From the NCBI RefSeq assembly GCF_001650905.1, contig NZ_LXYG01000007.1, positions 1 to 41,351 of the forward strand: a stretch of DNA of 41,351 nt, in the 5' to 3' direction. Positions 27,246-36,549 of the stretch are shown piece by piece (positions within the stretch are counted from its first letter, which is position 1; every line of letters starts with the position of its first letter). Origin of the DNA: Balneola sp. EhC07. Its GTDB lineage: Bacteria > Bacteroidota > Rhodothermia > Balneolales > Balneolaceae. The notes under the pieces were generated by a model. The model made no database searches. It had not been told where the DNA came from and saw only the letters and a program-made list of their open reading frames with translations. The position numbers and the translations under genes were made by a program.

Positions 27246-29504
27246 TTAAAAATTTACGGTATAAGAAATTGTAGGGAGGAGTGGGAGGAGTGGGACTGCC
27301 GATCTGGAAACGGGATTTTCATCAAAATCGAAATTATAGAACCAAATGTTTCTTCTTGAATAAACATTAATGATCTGGAACTGCCATTCGGCTTCGCCCA
27401 TCCCGAAAAAGGTGCCGCTTCTTGCAAAGGAAACATCCATTCTGTGATAGGCAGGTAGTCGGGATGCATTGATTTTACCCACGGTAAAAGTATTAAAATC
27501 AGCATTTGACCAAGGAGTGTTGCTGACAGTATAACGACCTAATACTTGAGTGTAAGCTTGACCTGTAGCATAGTTAAAAGACAAAGTAGATTTCCAGCGT
27601 TTACTAAGCTGATATGAAAGAACCAGATTTACATCATTTCTCCGATCATATTTTGGCGGGTATCTTCTGCCGGAGCCATCAGGATTACCGATGTCATTAT
27701 TGTATTCATCAAATTTTTTCCATGTGTAAGCAAATGTATATCCTATAAAACCTGTAAGATCCCCGACCCTTTTTTCAAAGAAAAGTTCAGCTCCATAGGC
27801 ATCACCGTTTCCAATTCTAAACAGTTCAGGATAATCTAATCCGGAAACATCTTGTAAGAACGGATCCAGTTCAAACATATCATTCATCGTACGATAGTAG
27901 AATTCTATATCTAAACCATAACCTAAAAAGGGGATTGTTTTTGCTCCTACTATAAATTGGTCTCCGAATGAAGGTTTTACTCCATCATCAGCAGTCAGCC
28001 AAACGTCAAATCCGGAAAAGGCTTCATTTGTTATCAATGTCAGGTATTGGTTATAGCGCCCGTAAGCGGTTTGGAGCCGAATCCTGTCGTTAGCTTTATA
28101 TTCGAGGGATACACGAGGCTCTAAACGAAAATAATCTCCATCAGATAAGTAAGAGGTTCTGATACCGCTAACTATTTTCCATTTATCTGATGGGCGCCAA
28201 GTATCGGATAAATATACCGAACCATATTTAGAATGGCTTCTGGAACTAAAACTTGGTTCGTCATCAAAACGATCGTTTAATCTAATAGTAAGTGTTCCTG
28301 CCCAAATTCCTATGGCAAGTTCATGCTTTTCGTTAGGAAGATATTCCAGATCAGCTTTTACCGAATAGTCGTAAATATTATTTCTTCTTTCGATGGGAGT
28401 ACCGCCAAGTTCAACTTCCGGGTAATTGAAATATTGAGAACCGGTAAGAACAAAATTCGAAAAAAGTTTATTACTGAAAATATGAGTCCAGTTTGTACTC
28501 AATGTTCTGTTACCATAGTTCAGTTTAAATTCAGCGTCATCTGAAAAAGGGAAATTCACTTTATCCTGTCCGGAATAGAAGGCCAGAGAAAGTTTGTCGT
28601 TTTTAGAAGCGTCAAAATTTACTTTCCCATTAAAATCTAAGAAATAGAAGCTGGATGGGATGTTATCACTTGTACTTCTTAAAGCAGCAAGTACCGGTTC
28701 TAAAGTGCTTCTTCTGGCTGAAAACATCCAGGATCCTTTTTTGTAAGGTCCTTCAATGGATATACGAGAGGCTAACATCCCCAACGTTGCAGTTCCCTCT
28801 GTTTCATTTCTATTTCCGTCTTTGTTATAAATGGTAAGCACTGAACCTAACCGCCCACCATATTCTGCAGGATATCCACCTTTGTAAAGGCGTACATCTT
28901 TAATAGCATCCGGATTGAAGGTTGAGAAAAACCCGAAAAAGTGGCTTGGGTTATAAACAGTATTTCTGTCAAGCAGGATCAGGGTTTGATCAGGACTTCC
29001 TCCACGTATATACAAACCACTCGAAAAGTCGGAAGCAGCCTTTACGCCTGGAAGAAGTTGAATGGATCTAAATACATCTGCTTCAAAAACCTTAGGAAGT
29101 GATTTTATAAGCTCGGTATTAATTTCTGCGGTTCCAATATCTTTTTGCTCTTCTTTCACACGATCGCTGGTTACAACAATTTCGTCAGTTGATACAACAT
29201 TCGGCTCCAGTTCAATATCTAGTCGAAGTGTTTCATCAGCCGAAAGAGTGATAGTTTTTCTGAAGAGCTTAAATCCAATGTAAGAACCTGCAATGGTATA
29301 AGTGCCGGGTTCCAGATTCGTGAGTGAAAAGTAGCCAAGTGTGTTTGTGGATGTACCCCGGTTGTTTTCGAGTAGGGCAACGTTAGCACTTATAAGAGTC
29401 TCTCCTGAGCTTTTATCTGTTATGTAACCGTTTACCGAAGCATTTTGGGCGATCAGCATTGTTGGCATAAAAAGCATCAAAAATGCAGCAAGTTGTTTTA
29501 TCAT
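27246..29504 (-). CDS. TonB-dependent outer-membrane receptor with carboxypeptidase-like domain
   Basis: A 752-residue outer-membrane transporter. The signal peptide covers about residues 1-19 (ending LIAQ). Residues 22-105 are a carboxypeptidase-regulatory-like domain (VNGYITDKSSGETLISANV). The plug domain is about 115-230 (SLPKVFEADVFRSIQLLPGV, then LYIRGGSPDQTLILLD). The remaining ~500 residues form the 22-strand barrel, ending in a C-terminal aromatic (F). It takes up a large nutrient with TonB energy; the substrate is unknown and no SusD is nearby. Start ATG. It heads a four-gene operon with DUF4249, DUF4159 and VOC genes. Confidence 0.92.
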   Translation of the reverse strand: MIKQLAAFLMLFMPTMLIAQNASVNGYITDKSSGETLISANVALLENNRGTSTNTLGYFSLTNLEPGTYTIAGSYIGFKLFRKTITLSADETLRLDIELEPNVVSTDEIVVTSDRVKEEQKDIGTAEINTELIKSLPKVFEADVFRSIQLLPGVKAASDFSSGLYIRGGSPDQTLILLDRNTVYNPSHFFGFFSTFNPDAIKDVRLYKGGYPAEYGGRLGSVLTIYNKDGNRNETEGTATLGMLASRISIEGPYKKGSWMFSARRSTLEPVLAALRSTSDNIPSSFYFLDFNGKVNFDASKNDKLSLAFYSGQDKVNFPFSDDAEFKLNYGNRTLSTNWTHIFSNKLFSNFVLTGSQYFNYPEVELGGTPIERRNNIYDYSVKADLEYLPNEKHELAIGIWAGTLTIRLNDRFDDEPSFSSRSHSKYGSVYLSDTWRPSDKWKIVSGIRTSYLSDGDYFRLEPRVSLEYKANDRIRLQTAYGRYNQYLTLITNEAFSGFDVWLTADDGVKPSFGDQFIVGAKTIPFLGYGLDIEFYYRTMNDMFELDPFLQDVSGLDYPELFRIGNGDAYGAELFFEKRVGDLTGFIGYTFAYTWKKFDEYNNDIGNPDGSGRRYPPKYDRRNDVNLVLSYQLSKRWKSTLSFNYATGQAYTQVLGRYTVSNTPWSNADFNTFTVGKINASRLPAYHRMDVSFARSGTFFGMGEAEWQFQIINVYSRRNIWFYNFDFDENPVSRSAVPLLPLLPTISYTVNF

Positions 29505-29598
29505 AAATTAGAGTCGGTAATATTTTTTTGGTCTTTAACGATAAAGCGCTCAAAAAGTTAGCGAAATAAATAGCTTTTTATTGTTAAGAATATGTGAT

Positions 29599-30492
29599 TT
29601 ATAGATCTAGTTTTGGGGGTTCAGGATCTTTGTTAGGCAAATCCAGATCTGTGCCCAGAGCTTTGTTTAATTTCTCAATGAAATAAGCTGAGAGTAAAGG
29701 AGATTCCTTCTCTACATTTTGATGAACGAAGAAGTACAGATTTCTTAAACCATGATCCTTCCAGATCTTAAGTCTGTCTACCCATTCATCCAGTCTGGAA
29801 TAATCTGTTTCATGGTTTGCTCCTACATATCTGATAAAAGCATCCGGAGTTGTAAGTCGCATATGAAGAAGATCCCGTCGTCCGGCAGTATCAGTAATGA
29901 TATTTGAGACGTTATGTTCTTCAAACAATTTATAAGTTCGGGCGGCTACGGTTTCATCATTGTACCAATCTGTATGACGGAGTTCTATTGCCAATGGAAG
30001 ATCTTTAGGCCAGATTTCTAAGAATCGTTCAACTCTATCAAAATCTTTTGGTTTAAAATCGTCCCGAAGTTGCAGGAAGATCATTCCTAATTTTTCCTCA
30101 AATGCTCGAATAGGAAGTGTGTATTCTTCAACTAATGCTTCAACACCCTTTAATCTTTTAAAATGACTAATACTGTTTACCACTTTCGGAAAGAATTTAA
30201 AGTCATCGCCCGTTTTTTCTTTCCATCCGGTGACAATGTCTTCACCAAAAATTCTGTAATGCGTAGCGTTTAATTCAATAGAGTTGAACTGTTTGGCATA
30301 ATATTCTAATTCATCTTTTGTGCCCCGCGGGTAAAAACCTTTCAGATCTTTCTTGTTCCATTTAGCGCAACCCACATATATTCCTTCCAGCTTTCCCTGT
30401 TTATTTGATTCCAACACCTTGTAGGTATCAGGATGGTCTTGAGGGAGTGAGAGGTCTGAATTTCCAGGGTCGTCTACGCTTCCGAATTTCAT
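29599..30492 (-). CDS. DUF72 family protein (YecE-like)
   Basis: A 297-residue cytoplasmic protein of the DUF72/YecE family, a TIM-barrel. Family blocks are YVGCAKWNKKDLKGFYPRG near residue 39, FNSIELNATHYRI near 70, FKFFPKVVNSISHFKRL near 98 and LPLAIELRHTDWYND near 164. The biochemical activity of the family is not established. Start ATG. It stands alone, about 180 bp from ssrA and divergent from it. Confidence 0.9.
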   Translation of the reverse strand: MKFGSVDDPGNSDLSLPQDHPDTYKVLESNKQGKLEGIYVGCAKWNKKDLKGFYPRGTKDELEYYAKQFNSIELNATHYRIFGEDIVTGWKEKTGDDFKFFPKVVNSISHFKRLKGVEALVEEYTLPIRAFEEKLGMIFLQLRDDFKPKDFDRVERFLEIWPKDLPLAIELRHTDWYNDETVAARTYKLFEEHNVSNIITDTAGRRDLLHMRLTTPDAFIRYVGANHETDYSRLDEWVDRLKIWKDHGLRNLYFFVHQNVEKESPLLSAYFIEKLNKALGTDLDLPNKDPEPPKLDL

Positions 30493-30522
30493 CTTTTTTG
30501 AATTAAAAATTTTAAATTATGG

Positions 30523-30586
30523 ATTTTGAATTTGTCCTCTAGTTAAAGAAGATCTTAGTATTAAATGTGTAACCCAAATTCAAAAT
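30523..30586. repeat. AT-rich inverted repeat upstream of ssrA
   Basis: ATTTTGAATTTG (30523-30534) is the reverse complement of CAAATTCAAAAT (30575-30586). Related AAATTC words continue to about 30610. It may be a cruciform or simply low-complexity sequence in the promoter region between DUF72 and ssrA. Confidence 0.45.
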
Positions 30587-30670
30587 TTAGAATTCACGCA
30601 TTCAAAATTCTTATTTTATAGAGGAAAATATTGTCTCAAATTATTCGTATTTTAGGTGAGCAACAAAGAT

Positions 30671-31037
30671 GGGGGTGTTCTGGCTTCGACGGGACGCGTA
30701 ATATCGCAGGTTGCATGTCGAGATTGTCCAATGGATCTCGTAATAATAACCATTATGGAAATTAATGTAATTGACAATAATTACTCATACCGCCTAGCAG
30801 CGTAAGCTGACTAAGCTGTTCCCCCGGTTAGCGTGCCTATCAGTGCCGGGCTGAACATCATACAAGATAGGATAGCGTATTGGTGTTTTCTGTCTGCAAT
30901 GCGTAAAACTTAAACAGAATAGCTTGAAGTCGCTTTGTTACTGGGCTCGGCTTCTCGCGAAATTTAATCAGTAACTAAACATGTAGATGTTTGTAGGTTT
31001 ACTGTTTCGGACCGGGGTTCGACTCCCCGCACCTCCA
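30671..31037 (+). ncRNA. ssrA: transfer-messenger RNA (tmRNA)
   Basis: A single-piece tmRNA of about 367 nt that rescues stalled ribosomes with SmpB. The 5' GGGGGTG pairs with CACCTCC at 31030-31036 to form the acceptor stem, with A31037 as discriminator. The 5' CTGGCTTCGACGGG block and the 3' GGGTTCGACTCCC T-arm are diagnostic. CCA is not encoded. The tag frame ends at TAA 30803-30805; read from GTA at 30767 it gives VIDNNYSYRLAA. The exact resume codon is not certain. The LAA degradation signal is kept. A terminator follows directly. Confidence 0.97.
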
Positions 31038-31043
31038 CAATTA

Positions 31044-31077
31044 GGCTGGCTGAATTAAATTTTAGTCAGCCTTTTTT
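31044..31077 (+). terminator. ssrA terminator
   Basis: GGCTGGCTGA and TAGTCAGCC form an imperfect stem, followed by six Ts. It begins a few bases after the tmRNA 3' end. Confidence 0.75.
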
Positions 31078-31101
31078 ATGACATATTTCAAGTGATTCTA
31101 C

Positions 31102-31125
31102 TTACTTTTGTACCGACAAAAGTAA
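31102..31125. repeat. perfect 10-bp palindrome
   Basis: TTACTTTTGT-ACCG-ACAAAAGTAA, a perfect 10-bp stem with a 4-nt loop. It lies between the ssrA terminator and the long hairpin at 31143-31278 and may be part of the same intergenic element. Confidence 0.85.
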
Positions 31126-31142
31126 CAAAAACTCTTTGCGAT

Positions 31143-31278
31143 GAATCTTTAGTGCGTTCGAGGTTTCAAAGCTATAAGAAGTCAAAGGTCTACGTGCAAA
31201 TCTACCCTTTAATTTAAATCTCACCTGAGTGACTTCTTACTTACGCTTTTACACCTCTCACTTTATCACTAAAGATTC
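31143..31278. repeat. long imperfect inverted repeat (about 136 nt)
   Basis: Nested complementary arms: GAATCTTTAGTG with CACTAAAGATTC (31143-31154 and 31267-31278), GAGGT with ACCTC (31160-31164 and 31253-31257), AAAGC with GCTTT (31168-31172 and 31245-31249), TAAGAAGTCA with TGACTTCTTA (31175-31184 and 31230-31239), and AGGT with ACCT (31186-31189 and 31223-31226). Together about 36 pairs with small internal loops and a roughly 33-nt apex. No coding frame fits. It may be a non-autonomous mobile palindrome or a structured RNA. It makes up most of the 308-bp gap between ssrA and the phosphatase gene. Confidence 0.8.
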
Positions 31279-31345
31279 AAAGGCAGTAATTTTGAGTCAA
31301 TTCGAAAAATCTTTGATCCAAAAACAATAGTGCAATCAGTGATTC

Positions 31346-32485
31346 TTATTCCGGCCTATGTACGCACGTAAAAGTCACATCATCAAGAGGGGCTTCCTGA
31401 CCTATGAAGGCTTCTAAAGAGCTTTGGAGTTTTTTAACTATGGTTTTAGCATGAAGGGAACCATAGATCTCCATCAAGGACTGAATACGTTCTTCACCGT
31501 ACTCTTCACCACGATAGTTTCTGGATTCGTTTAACCCATCAGTATAAAAAAGAACAGAATCACCGGGTTTGAAATGAAATTTCTTTACTTCAAGATGTTT
31601 TGCAAGCAAGGCACTGTTGGTCATACCTAAAGCGAATCCTTCGGCTTTTAAATTGAAAGTAGTATCTCTTTCTCTGCTGTAGTAGATCGGGATATTATGA
31701 CCGGCGCGAACATATTCGAATTCTTCTTTGTCATTCGGAAAAAAACCAACACAACCGGTTACAAAGGTCTTATCACGGCTGTTACTTTTTACGTAATCGT
31801 TTAATTGAATGAAAAGATCTTTTGGTGAAGGATGTTCTTTGGTAACCAACATATTTACTAACGCCTGCATCCTTACCATATAAAGAGCTGCAGAAAGTCC
31901 TTTTCCGGAAACATCAGCAATAATTACATAGGTGCCTTTTTCAGTATCGATCACATCCAGATAATCGCCGCCTACTTCTTTAGCAGTATGAGCAAAGGAA
32001 TAGACTTCCAGATTCTTTTTGTTTAAGGAAGTACTTGGCAACAGGCTCAATTGAATATCTCTGGCAAGATCGATCTCTTTTTGCACATCGGACTTTTCGA
32101 GTAACTCTACCAACAGCAGAAGAAACATGGATACAAAACCAAAGGGGAGAAGTAACTCAGAAAAGAAAACAATTCCTTCTAACCCAAAAATGTTCACTAA
32201 ATAATGAGATACAAATCCAACAGAGCCTAACCCGAATGCTAATCTTCTTGTAGGATTAAGGCGTTGAGTCAGATCAGAAAATACACGAAGGAACTTAACA
32301 TGTCCGGGAAGATTTTGACCTTGTTGGCGTTCGATATCTTCAACAGCTTCTTTGTATAACAGTTTTAAACGATCGGTGTCGGCGGTGAGCTCTTTGGAAA
32401 TACGGTCTTTTGACATTCCGGAAACATATTCCTGATAGAATTTCTTGGTTCCGTAACCCGACTGTGCTTCGTTTTTTAAACTCAA
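31346..32485 (-). CDS. RsbU/SpoIIE-type PP2C serine phosphatase with membrane segments
   Basis: A 379-residue phosphatase. Residues 1-80 are charged and helical, two hydrophobic helices lie about 83-104 and 106-127, and the SpoIIE/PP2C domain fills 135-379. Metal ligands are in GGDYLDV (D174) and ADVSGKGLS (D191); AGHN, LFYTDGLNES and a C-terminal DDVTF complete the site. Such enzymes dephosphorylate anti-sigma antagonist proteins in partner-switching pathways. No antagonist or RsbW-type kinase is in the window, so the partner is unknown. The frame starts with TTG at 32485; an ATG at residue 24 is an alternative. A heptamer array lies about 85 bp upstream. Confidence 0.88.
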   Translation of the reverse strand: MSLKNEAQSGYGTKKFYQEYVSGMSKDRISKELTADTDRLKLLYKEAVEDIERQQGQNLPGHVKFLRVFSDLTQRLNPTRRLAFGLGSVGFVSHYLVNIFGLEGIVFFSELLLPFGFVSMFLLLLVELLEKSDVQKEIDLARDIQLSLLPSTSLNKKNLEVYSFAHTAKEVGGDYLDVIDTEKGTYVIIADVSGKGLSAALYMVRMQALVNMLVTKEHPSPKDLFIQLNDYVKSNSRDKTFVTGCVGFFPNDKEEFEYVRAGHNIPIYYSRERDTTFNLKAEGFALGMTNSALLAKHLEVKKFHFKPGDSVLFYTDGLNESRNYRGEEYGEERIQSLMEIYGSLHAKTIVKKLQSSLEAFIGQEAPLDDVTFTCVHRPE

Positions 32486-32570
32486 AGTATGTGCTTCTGA
32501 TTATTTATTTGTGCCTTGTTCGTAATAATAGTCAAAAAGTTTTGAATTGGCTTGATTAATATTTCGTTTA

Positions 32571-32612
32571 GCTGATAGCTGATAGCTGATAGCTGATAGC
32601 TGATAGCTGATA
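32571..32612. repeat. heptanucleotide tandem array, GCTGATA x6
   Basis: Six perfect head-to-tail copies of GCTGATA, the reverse complement of the unit at 1-42. It lies between the adenosine deaminase stop and the phosphatase start, upstream of the phosphatase gene. Copy-number change here could vary promoter spacing for that gene. Confidence 0.95.
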
Positions 32613-32640
32613 GGAATGTTTATGCGAGTAGATTATTTAT

Positions 32641-33639
32641 TCAGAGGTGATTTGGTAGTCTCTTTTTCAATTTTTCTTTCATTTCCTCATCCACAAAAGC
32701 AGCTTCGATGGCGAAGAGATTGGTTGCTAAATAGTCTTTAAGCTTCCAGTCAAAATGGGTGTTCAGGTTTTTGTATTCGTCTAATAAACTAACATTGGAA
32801 AGTGATCTGCCGTCGGTATTCACACTCAGAGAAACTCCGGATCTGTAAATCTTATCGATATTATGATTTGCCAGTTTTGGATAGATTCCCGTTTTAATAT
32901 TACTGGTCGGGCAAACTTCCAGATGAATATCTTTTTCTTTGAGATACTCCATCAATGTAGAGTCTTCATAACTTCGCACTCCGTGACCGATTCTTTGAAC
33001 ATGAAGCTCATCAATGGCTTCCCATACATTTTTAGGTCCACATGCTTCTCCTGCATGGCAAGTACATGGAATATTATTTTCTCTTGCAAATTCGAAGGCT
33101 GATTTGTGTTCATCAATCGGATAACCGGCTTCATCCGCAGCAAGATCAAAACCAACTACATTTGTGTCTTTGAAATCACGAACCAATTGAACGGTTTCTA
33201 AACTCTGTGCTTCCGAAAAATGGCGAAGAGAGCATAAGATCAGTCGAACTTCCATCTCCAGTTCAGCTGTGGCTTTTGAAATAGTTTCGTTGACGGTTTC
33301 AACAACTTCTTTTGCAGTTAATCCTTGATTCAAGTGCTGAAGGGGTGCAAAGCGAACTTCACAATAAATAACATTATCCGCTTTTAGCTGCTCAATAAAA
33401 TCCAGTGTAACTAATTCCAGTTGCTCTCTGGTTTGCATGATGTCTATGCTGGCAGATGCACATTTTATATACTCAACTAAACTTCCACAGTTTTCGGGAG
33501 CTACAAAACGCTCATTATAATCTTCCTGTGTTGTTCCGGGAAGTAGTTTCTGAACCACCAGAAAGCTCAGGGAGCAATCCAGATGAACGTGCAGTTCTAC
33601 TTTTGGGAGTTGTTGAAGTTGTTGAGTAAAATTATTCAA
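32641..33639 (-). CDS. add: adenosine deaminase
   Basis: A 332-residue zinc enzyme that converts adenosine to inosine in purine salvage. Metal and catalytic residues are in place: HVHLD (H17, H19), CHAGE (H195 and catalytic E198), RIGHG near residue 220 and NTDGR (D276). The DCSLS after HVHL and the NTDGRSLSN block fit adenosine deaminases rather than adenine deaminases of the fungal type. The start is TTG, which puts the zinc motif at the usual distance from the N-terminus. It is divergent from polA, with about 80 bp between. No other purine gene is adjacent. Confidence 0.92.
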   Translation of the reverse strand: MNNFTQQLQQLPKVELHVHLDCSLSFLVVQKLLPGTTQEDYNERFVAPENCGSLVEYIKCASASIDIMQTREQLELVTLDFIEQLKADNVIYCEVRFAPLQHLNQGLTAKEVVETVNETISKATAELEMEVRLILCSLRHFSEAQSLETVQLVRDFKDTNVVGFDLAADEAGYPIDEHKSAFEFARENNIPCTCHAGEACGPKNVWEAIDELHVQRIGHGVRSYEDSTLMEYLKEKDIHLEVCPTSNIKTGIYPKLANHNIDKIYRSGVSLSVNTDGRSLSNVSLLDEYKNLNTHFDWKLKDYLATNLFAIEAAFVDEEMKEKLKKRLPNHL

Positions 33640-33718
33640 ATGATTTAGAATCTGAATTCGGAATTAATGTCAAAACCTTTAGTTTCAAAGACTACAATTT
33701 CGACAAATAAAAGACTAC

Positions 33719-36469
33719 ATGTCAAAGAAACTTCTTTTTTTACTTGATGGGATGGCACTGGCTTATCGTGCTCATTTCGCATTTGTTAATTCTCGACTTA
33801 AAAATTCTGAAGGAATAGCCACCGGTCCTGTGCTTGGATTTGCCAATACTATGATGAAGATGCTGGACGAAGAAAAACCCACACACATTGCCGTTGCCTG
33901 GGATACTCACGCTCCAACTTTCCGTCATACTGCCGACGAAACCTACAAAGCTCAACGTCCGCCACAGCCTGATGAACTGAAAGTGGGAATTCCTTTGATC
34001 AAAGAAATGGTAGAAAATTGGGGCATCAAAAATATTGAACAAGATGGCTATGAAGCCGACGATATAATCGGAACCATTGCTTCAGGTGCAAATGCAGATG
34101 ATGTAGATGTATATCTGGTTACTCCTGATAAGGACTTTATGCAATTGGTGCACGATCATGTAAAAATGATGAAGCCCGATAACAAAGACGGTGGATTTAA
34201 TATCATCGACAGAGAAGGAGTACATGATTATTTCGGAGTGTATCCGGATCAGGTGATCGATGTGCTGGCAATAATCGGTGATGCTTCTGATAACATTCCG
34301 GGTGTTCCGGGAATCGGAAAGAAAGGCGCTCCAAAACTGATCAATGAGTTTGGTTCTTTGGAAGAAGCCATCGCCAAAGCTGACACCATTTCCGCAAAAC
34401 GTCAGCGAGAAGGATTACAGGAATTTGCTGATCAGGCAATGCATGCCAAATTTATGGTGACCATCAAAACAGATGTTCCTGATACAGCAGAATGGGAAGA
34501 GTTAGAATGGAATGGTCCGAATAAGAATGATCTGGGTGCTTTTTTCAAAAGAATGGAATTCAGAACTCTTACAAAGAGATATTTAGGCGAAGAGCCCATC
34601 GAAAATAAAGCCGGAGATCAGGGAGATCTTTTCGGGACTTTTGTTGAAGAAGAACCTACTGAAAAGCTGGACGAAGAAAAGAATGCATATGAGCTGATCA
34701 AAGACATAGACGGGGTTAAAAAGCTTGTTGAGGATCTAAAGAAAGAATCCGTGATCTGTTTTGATACAGAGACAAATTCACCGAATCCGGTTTCGGCTTC
34801 ATTGGTAGGATTCTCATTTTCAGCCAAGCCGGGAATGGGTTTTTATATTCCTGTAAATGTTGAAGGAGCTTTGGATGAAAAAGAAGTGGTTGATATCATT
34901 CGTCTGTTGTTTGAAGATGAGAGTAAAACCCTTGTGGCTCATAACTATAAGTTCGATTGGCTGATTCTCCATCGAGCAGGAATTCAGATCAAAGGAAAGC
35001 CATTTGATACCATGATCGCTGCGTATCTTATTGATGCGACTCAAAAGATCAAGATGGATGAACTATCAAAAAAGTATCTGAATTATGAGCCGGTTCCGAT
35101 TGAAGCATTGATCGGAAAAGGAAAGAAGCAGATCTCTTTGGCTGATCTTACTCCTGAAGAAGTGTATTTGTATGCGTGTGAAGATGCAGATATAACTTTA
35201 CGATTGTATGAGATATTTAGCGAACAGCTCACCAAAGATGAATTGGATGAAGTTGCAAAAACAGTTGAATTTCCACTCATGGAAGTGCTTGCCGAGATCG
35301 AATATCAGGGAGTAAAGCTGGATGTTGGAATGCTGGAAGGATTTTCCGAAGATCTTGCTACCGATCTTAAAGAATTGGAGAAGCAGATCTATGAGAAGGC
35401 TGGAGAGGAGTTTAATATCAATTCTCCGCAACAGTTGGGAACCATTTTATTTGATAAACTGGGATTACCTGCCGGAAAGAAAACGAAAACAGGTCAGTAT
35501 TCTACCAATGAATCGGTGTTGACAAAACTGGCTGTGAAGTACGAAATGCCGGATCTGATTTTGGAATATCGTCAGTTGGCGAAACTAAAATCTACTTATG
35601 TTGATGCATTACCTTCGATTGTTGATGAAGCTACCGGTAGAATTCATACAGATTTCAATCAAAGTGTGGCGGCAACGGGTCGACTTTCATCTTCCAATCC
35701 TAATCTTCAGAATATTCCGATACGAACAAAACGAGGTCGGGAGATCCGTAAAGCATTTATAGCTGATAAAGGATTTAAAATGATGTCTGCGGATTATTCT
35801 CAGGTAGAGTTGAGAGTGATCGCTCATATCGCTAAAGATGAAGCTATGATCGAGGCGTTTAAAAATGGGGAAGATATTCACTCCAGAACAGCCAAAGAGA
35901 TCTTTCACTTGGATTCACTGGATGATGTTACTGCAGACCATCGTCGTAAAGCGAAAGAAGTGAATTTTGGAATTCCTTACGGATTAAGTGCGTATGGATT
36001 AGCTCAAAATCTCGGCATCGAAAATTCAGAAGGGAAGGAAATGATCGATGAATACTTTGAGCGATTTCCGAATATTCTGAATTACATCAATGACACTAAA
36101 CAGTTTGCCAAGGAACACGGATATGTGAAAACATTGATCGGAAGAAGGAGATATGTGCCGGATATCAATTCAGGAAACTGGAATGTTCGTGGATTTGCTG
36201 AACGTGTAGCGATCAACATGCCGATACAGGGAACGGCTGCAGATGTAATCAAGCTGGCGATGATCAACATCCATAACTGGCTGAAGAACAACGACAAGAA
36301 AAGCCGGATGTTACTTCAGGTTCATGATGAACTGATCTTTGAGATCCATGAAAGTGAGCTGGATGAAGTTCCAAAGAAGATCGAAGAATTGATGGAATCG
36401 GCTTTTGAGATGGATGTTCCTTTAAAAGTTGAAGCCGGAATTGGAGAGAATTGGTTGGAGGCGCATTGA
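33719..36469 (+). CDS. polA: DNA polymerase I
   Basis: A complete 916-residue Pol I used in Okazaki fragment processing and repair. The 5'-3' exonuclease domain (about 1-295) opens with LFLLDGMALAYRAHFAF and has the GYEADDIIG block. The 3'-5' proofreading domain (about 325-510) is intact: FDTET (D349, E351), AHNYKFDW and YACEDADIT. The polymerase domain has motif A SADYSQVELR (D692), motif B with RRKAKEVNFGIPYG, and motif C VHDEL (D870). Keeping a proofreading site differs from Thermus-type enzymes. Start ATG. No terminator follows; a palindromic element lies 80 bp downstream. Confidence 0.97.
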   Translation: MSKKLLFLLDGMALAYRAHFAFVNSRLKNSEGIATGPVLGFANTMMKMLDEEKPTHIAVAWDTHAPTFRHTADETYKAQRPPQPDELKVGIPLIKEMVENWGIKNIEQDGYEADDIIGTIASGANADDVDVYLVTPDKDFMQLVHDHVKMMKPDNKDGGFNIIDREGVHDYFGVYPDQVIDVLAIIGDASDNIPGVPGIGKKGAPKLINEFGSLEEAIAKADTISAKRQREGLQEFADQAMHAKFMVTIKTDVPDTAEWEELEWNGPNKNDLGAFFKRMEFRTLTKRYLGEEPIENKAGDQGDLFGTFVEEEPTEKLDEEKNAYELIKDIDGVKKLVEDLKKESVICFDTETNSPNPVSASLVGFSFSAKPGMGFYIPVNVEGALDEKEVVDIIRLLFEDESKTLVAHNYKFDWLILHRAGIQIKGKPFDTMIAAYLIDATQKIKMDELSKKYLNYEPVPIEALIGKGKKQISLADLTPEEVYLYACEDADITLRLYEIFSEQLTKDELDEVAKTVEFPLMEVLAEIEYQGVKLDVGMLEGFSEDLATDLKELEKQIYEKAGEEFNINSPQQLGTILFDKLGLPAGKKTKTGQYSTNESVLTKLAVKYEMPDLILEYRQLAKLKSTYVDALPSIVDEATGRIHTDFNQSVAATGRLSSSNPNLQNIPIRTKRGREIRKAFIADKGFKMMSADYSQVELRVIAHIAKDEAMIEAFKNGEDIHSRTAKEIFHLDSLDDVTADHRRKAKEVNFGIPYGLSAYGLAQNLGIENSEGKEMIDEYFERFPNILNYINDTKQFAKEHGYVKTLIGRRRYVPDINSGNWNVRGFAERVAINMPIQGTAADVIKLAMINIHNWLKNNDKKSRMLLQVHDELIFEIHESELDEVPKKIEELMESAFEMDVPLKVEAGIGENWLEAH

Positions 36470-36549
36470 TCAATTAAGAATGGCTCAATGAAGAATTAAG
36501 AATTTTTCAATTAGTAATAATTCTGATTTACGATTTCATCTCCAAAAAG

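Noticed and set aside
33740-34042. 100-codon minus-strand frame within polA
   Set aside because: Antisense to a conserved exonuclease domain, with no recognisable motif.
36470-36545. further repeat based on AATTAAGAAT words after polA
   Set aside because: The words recur but are low-complexity and typical of AT-rich spacers in this group.
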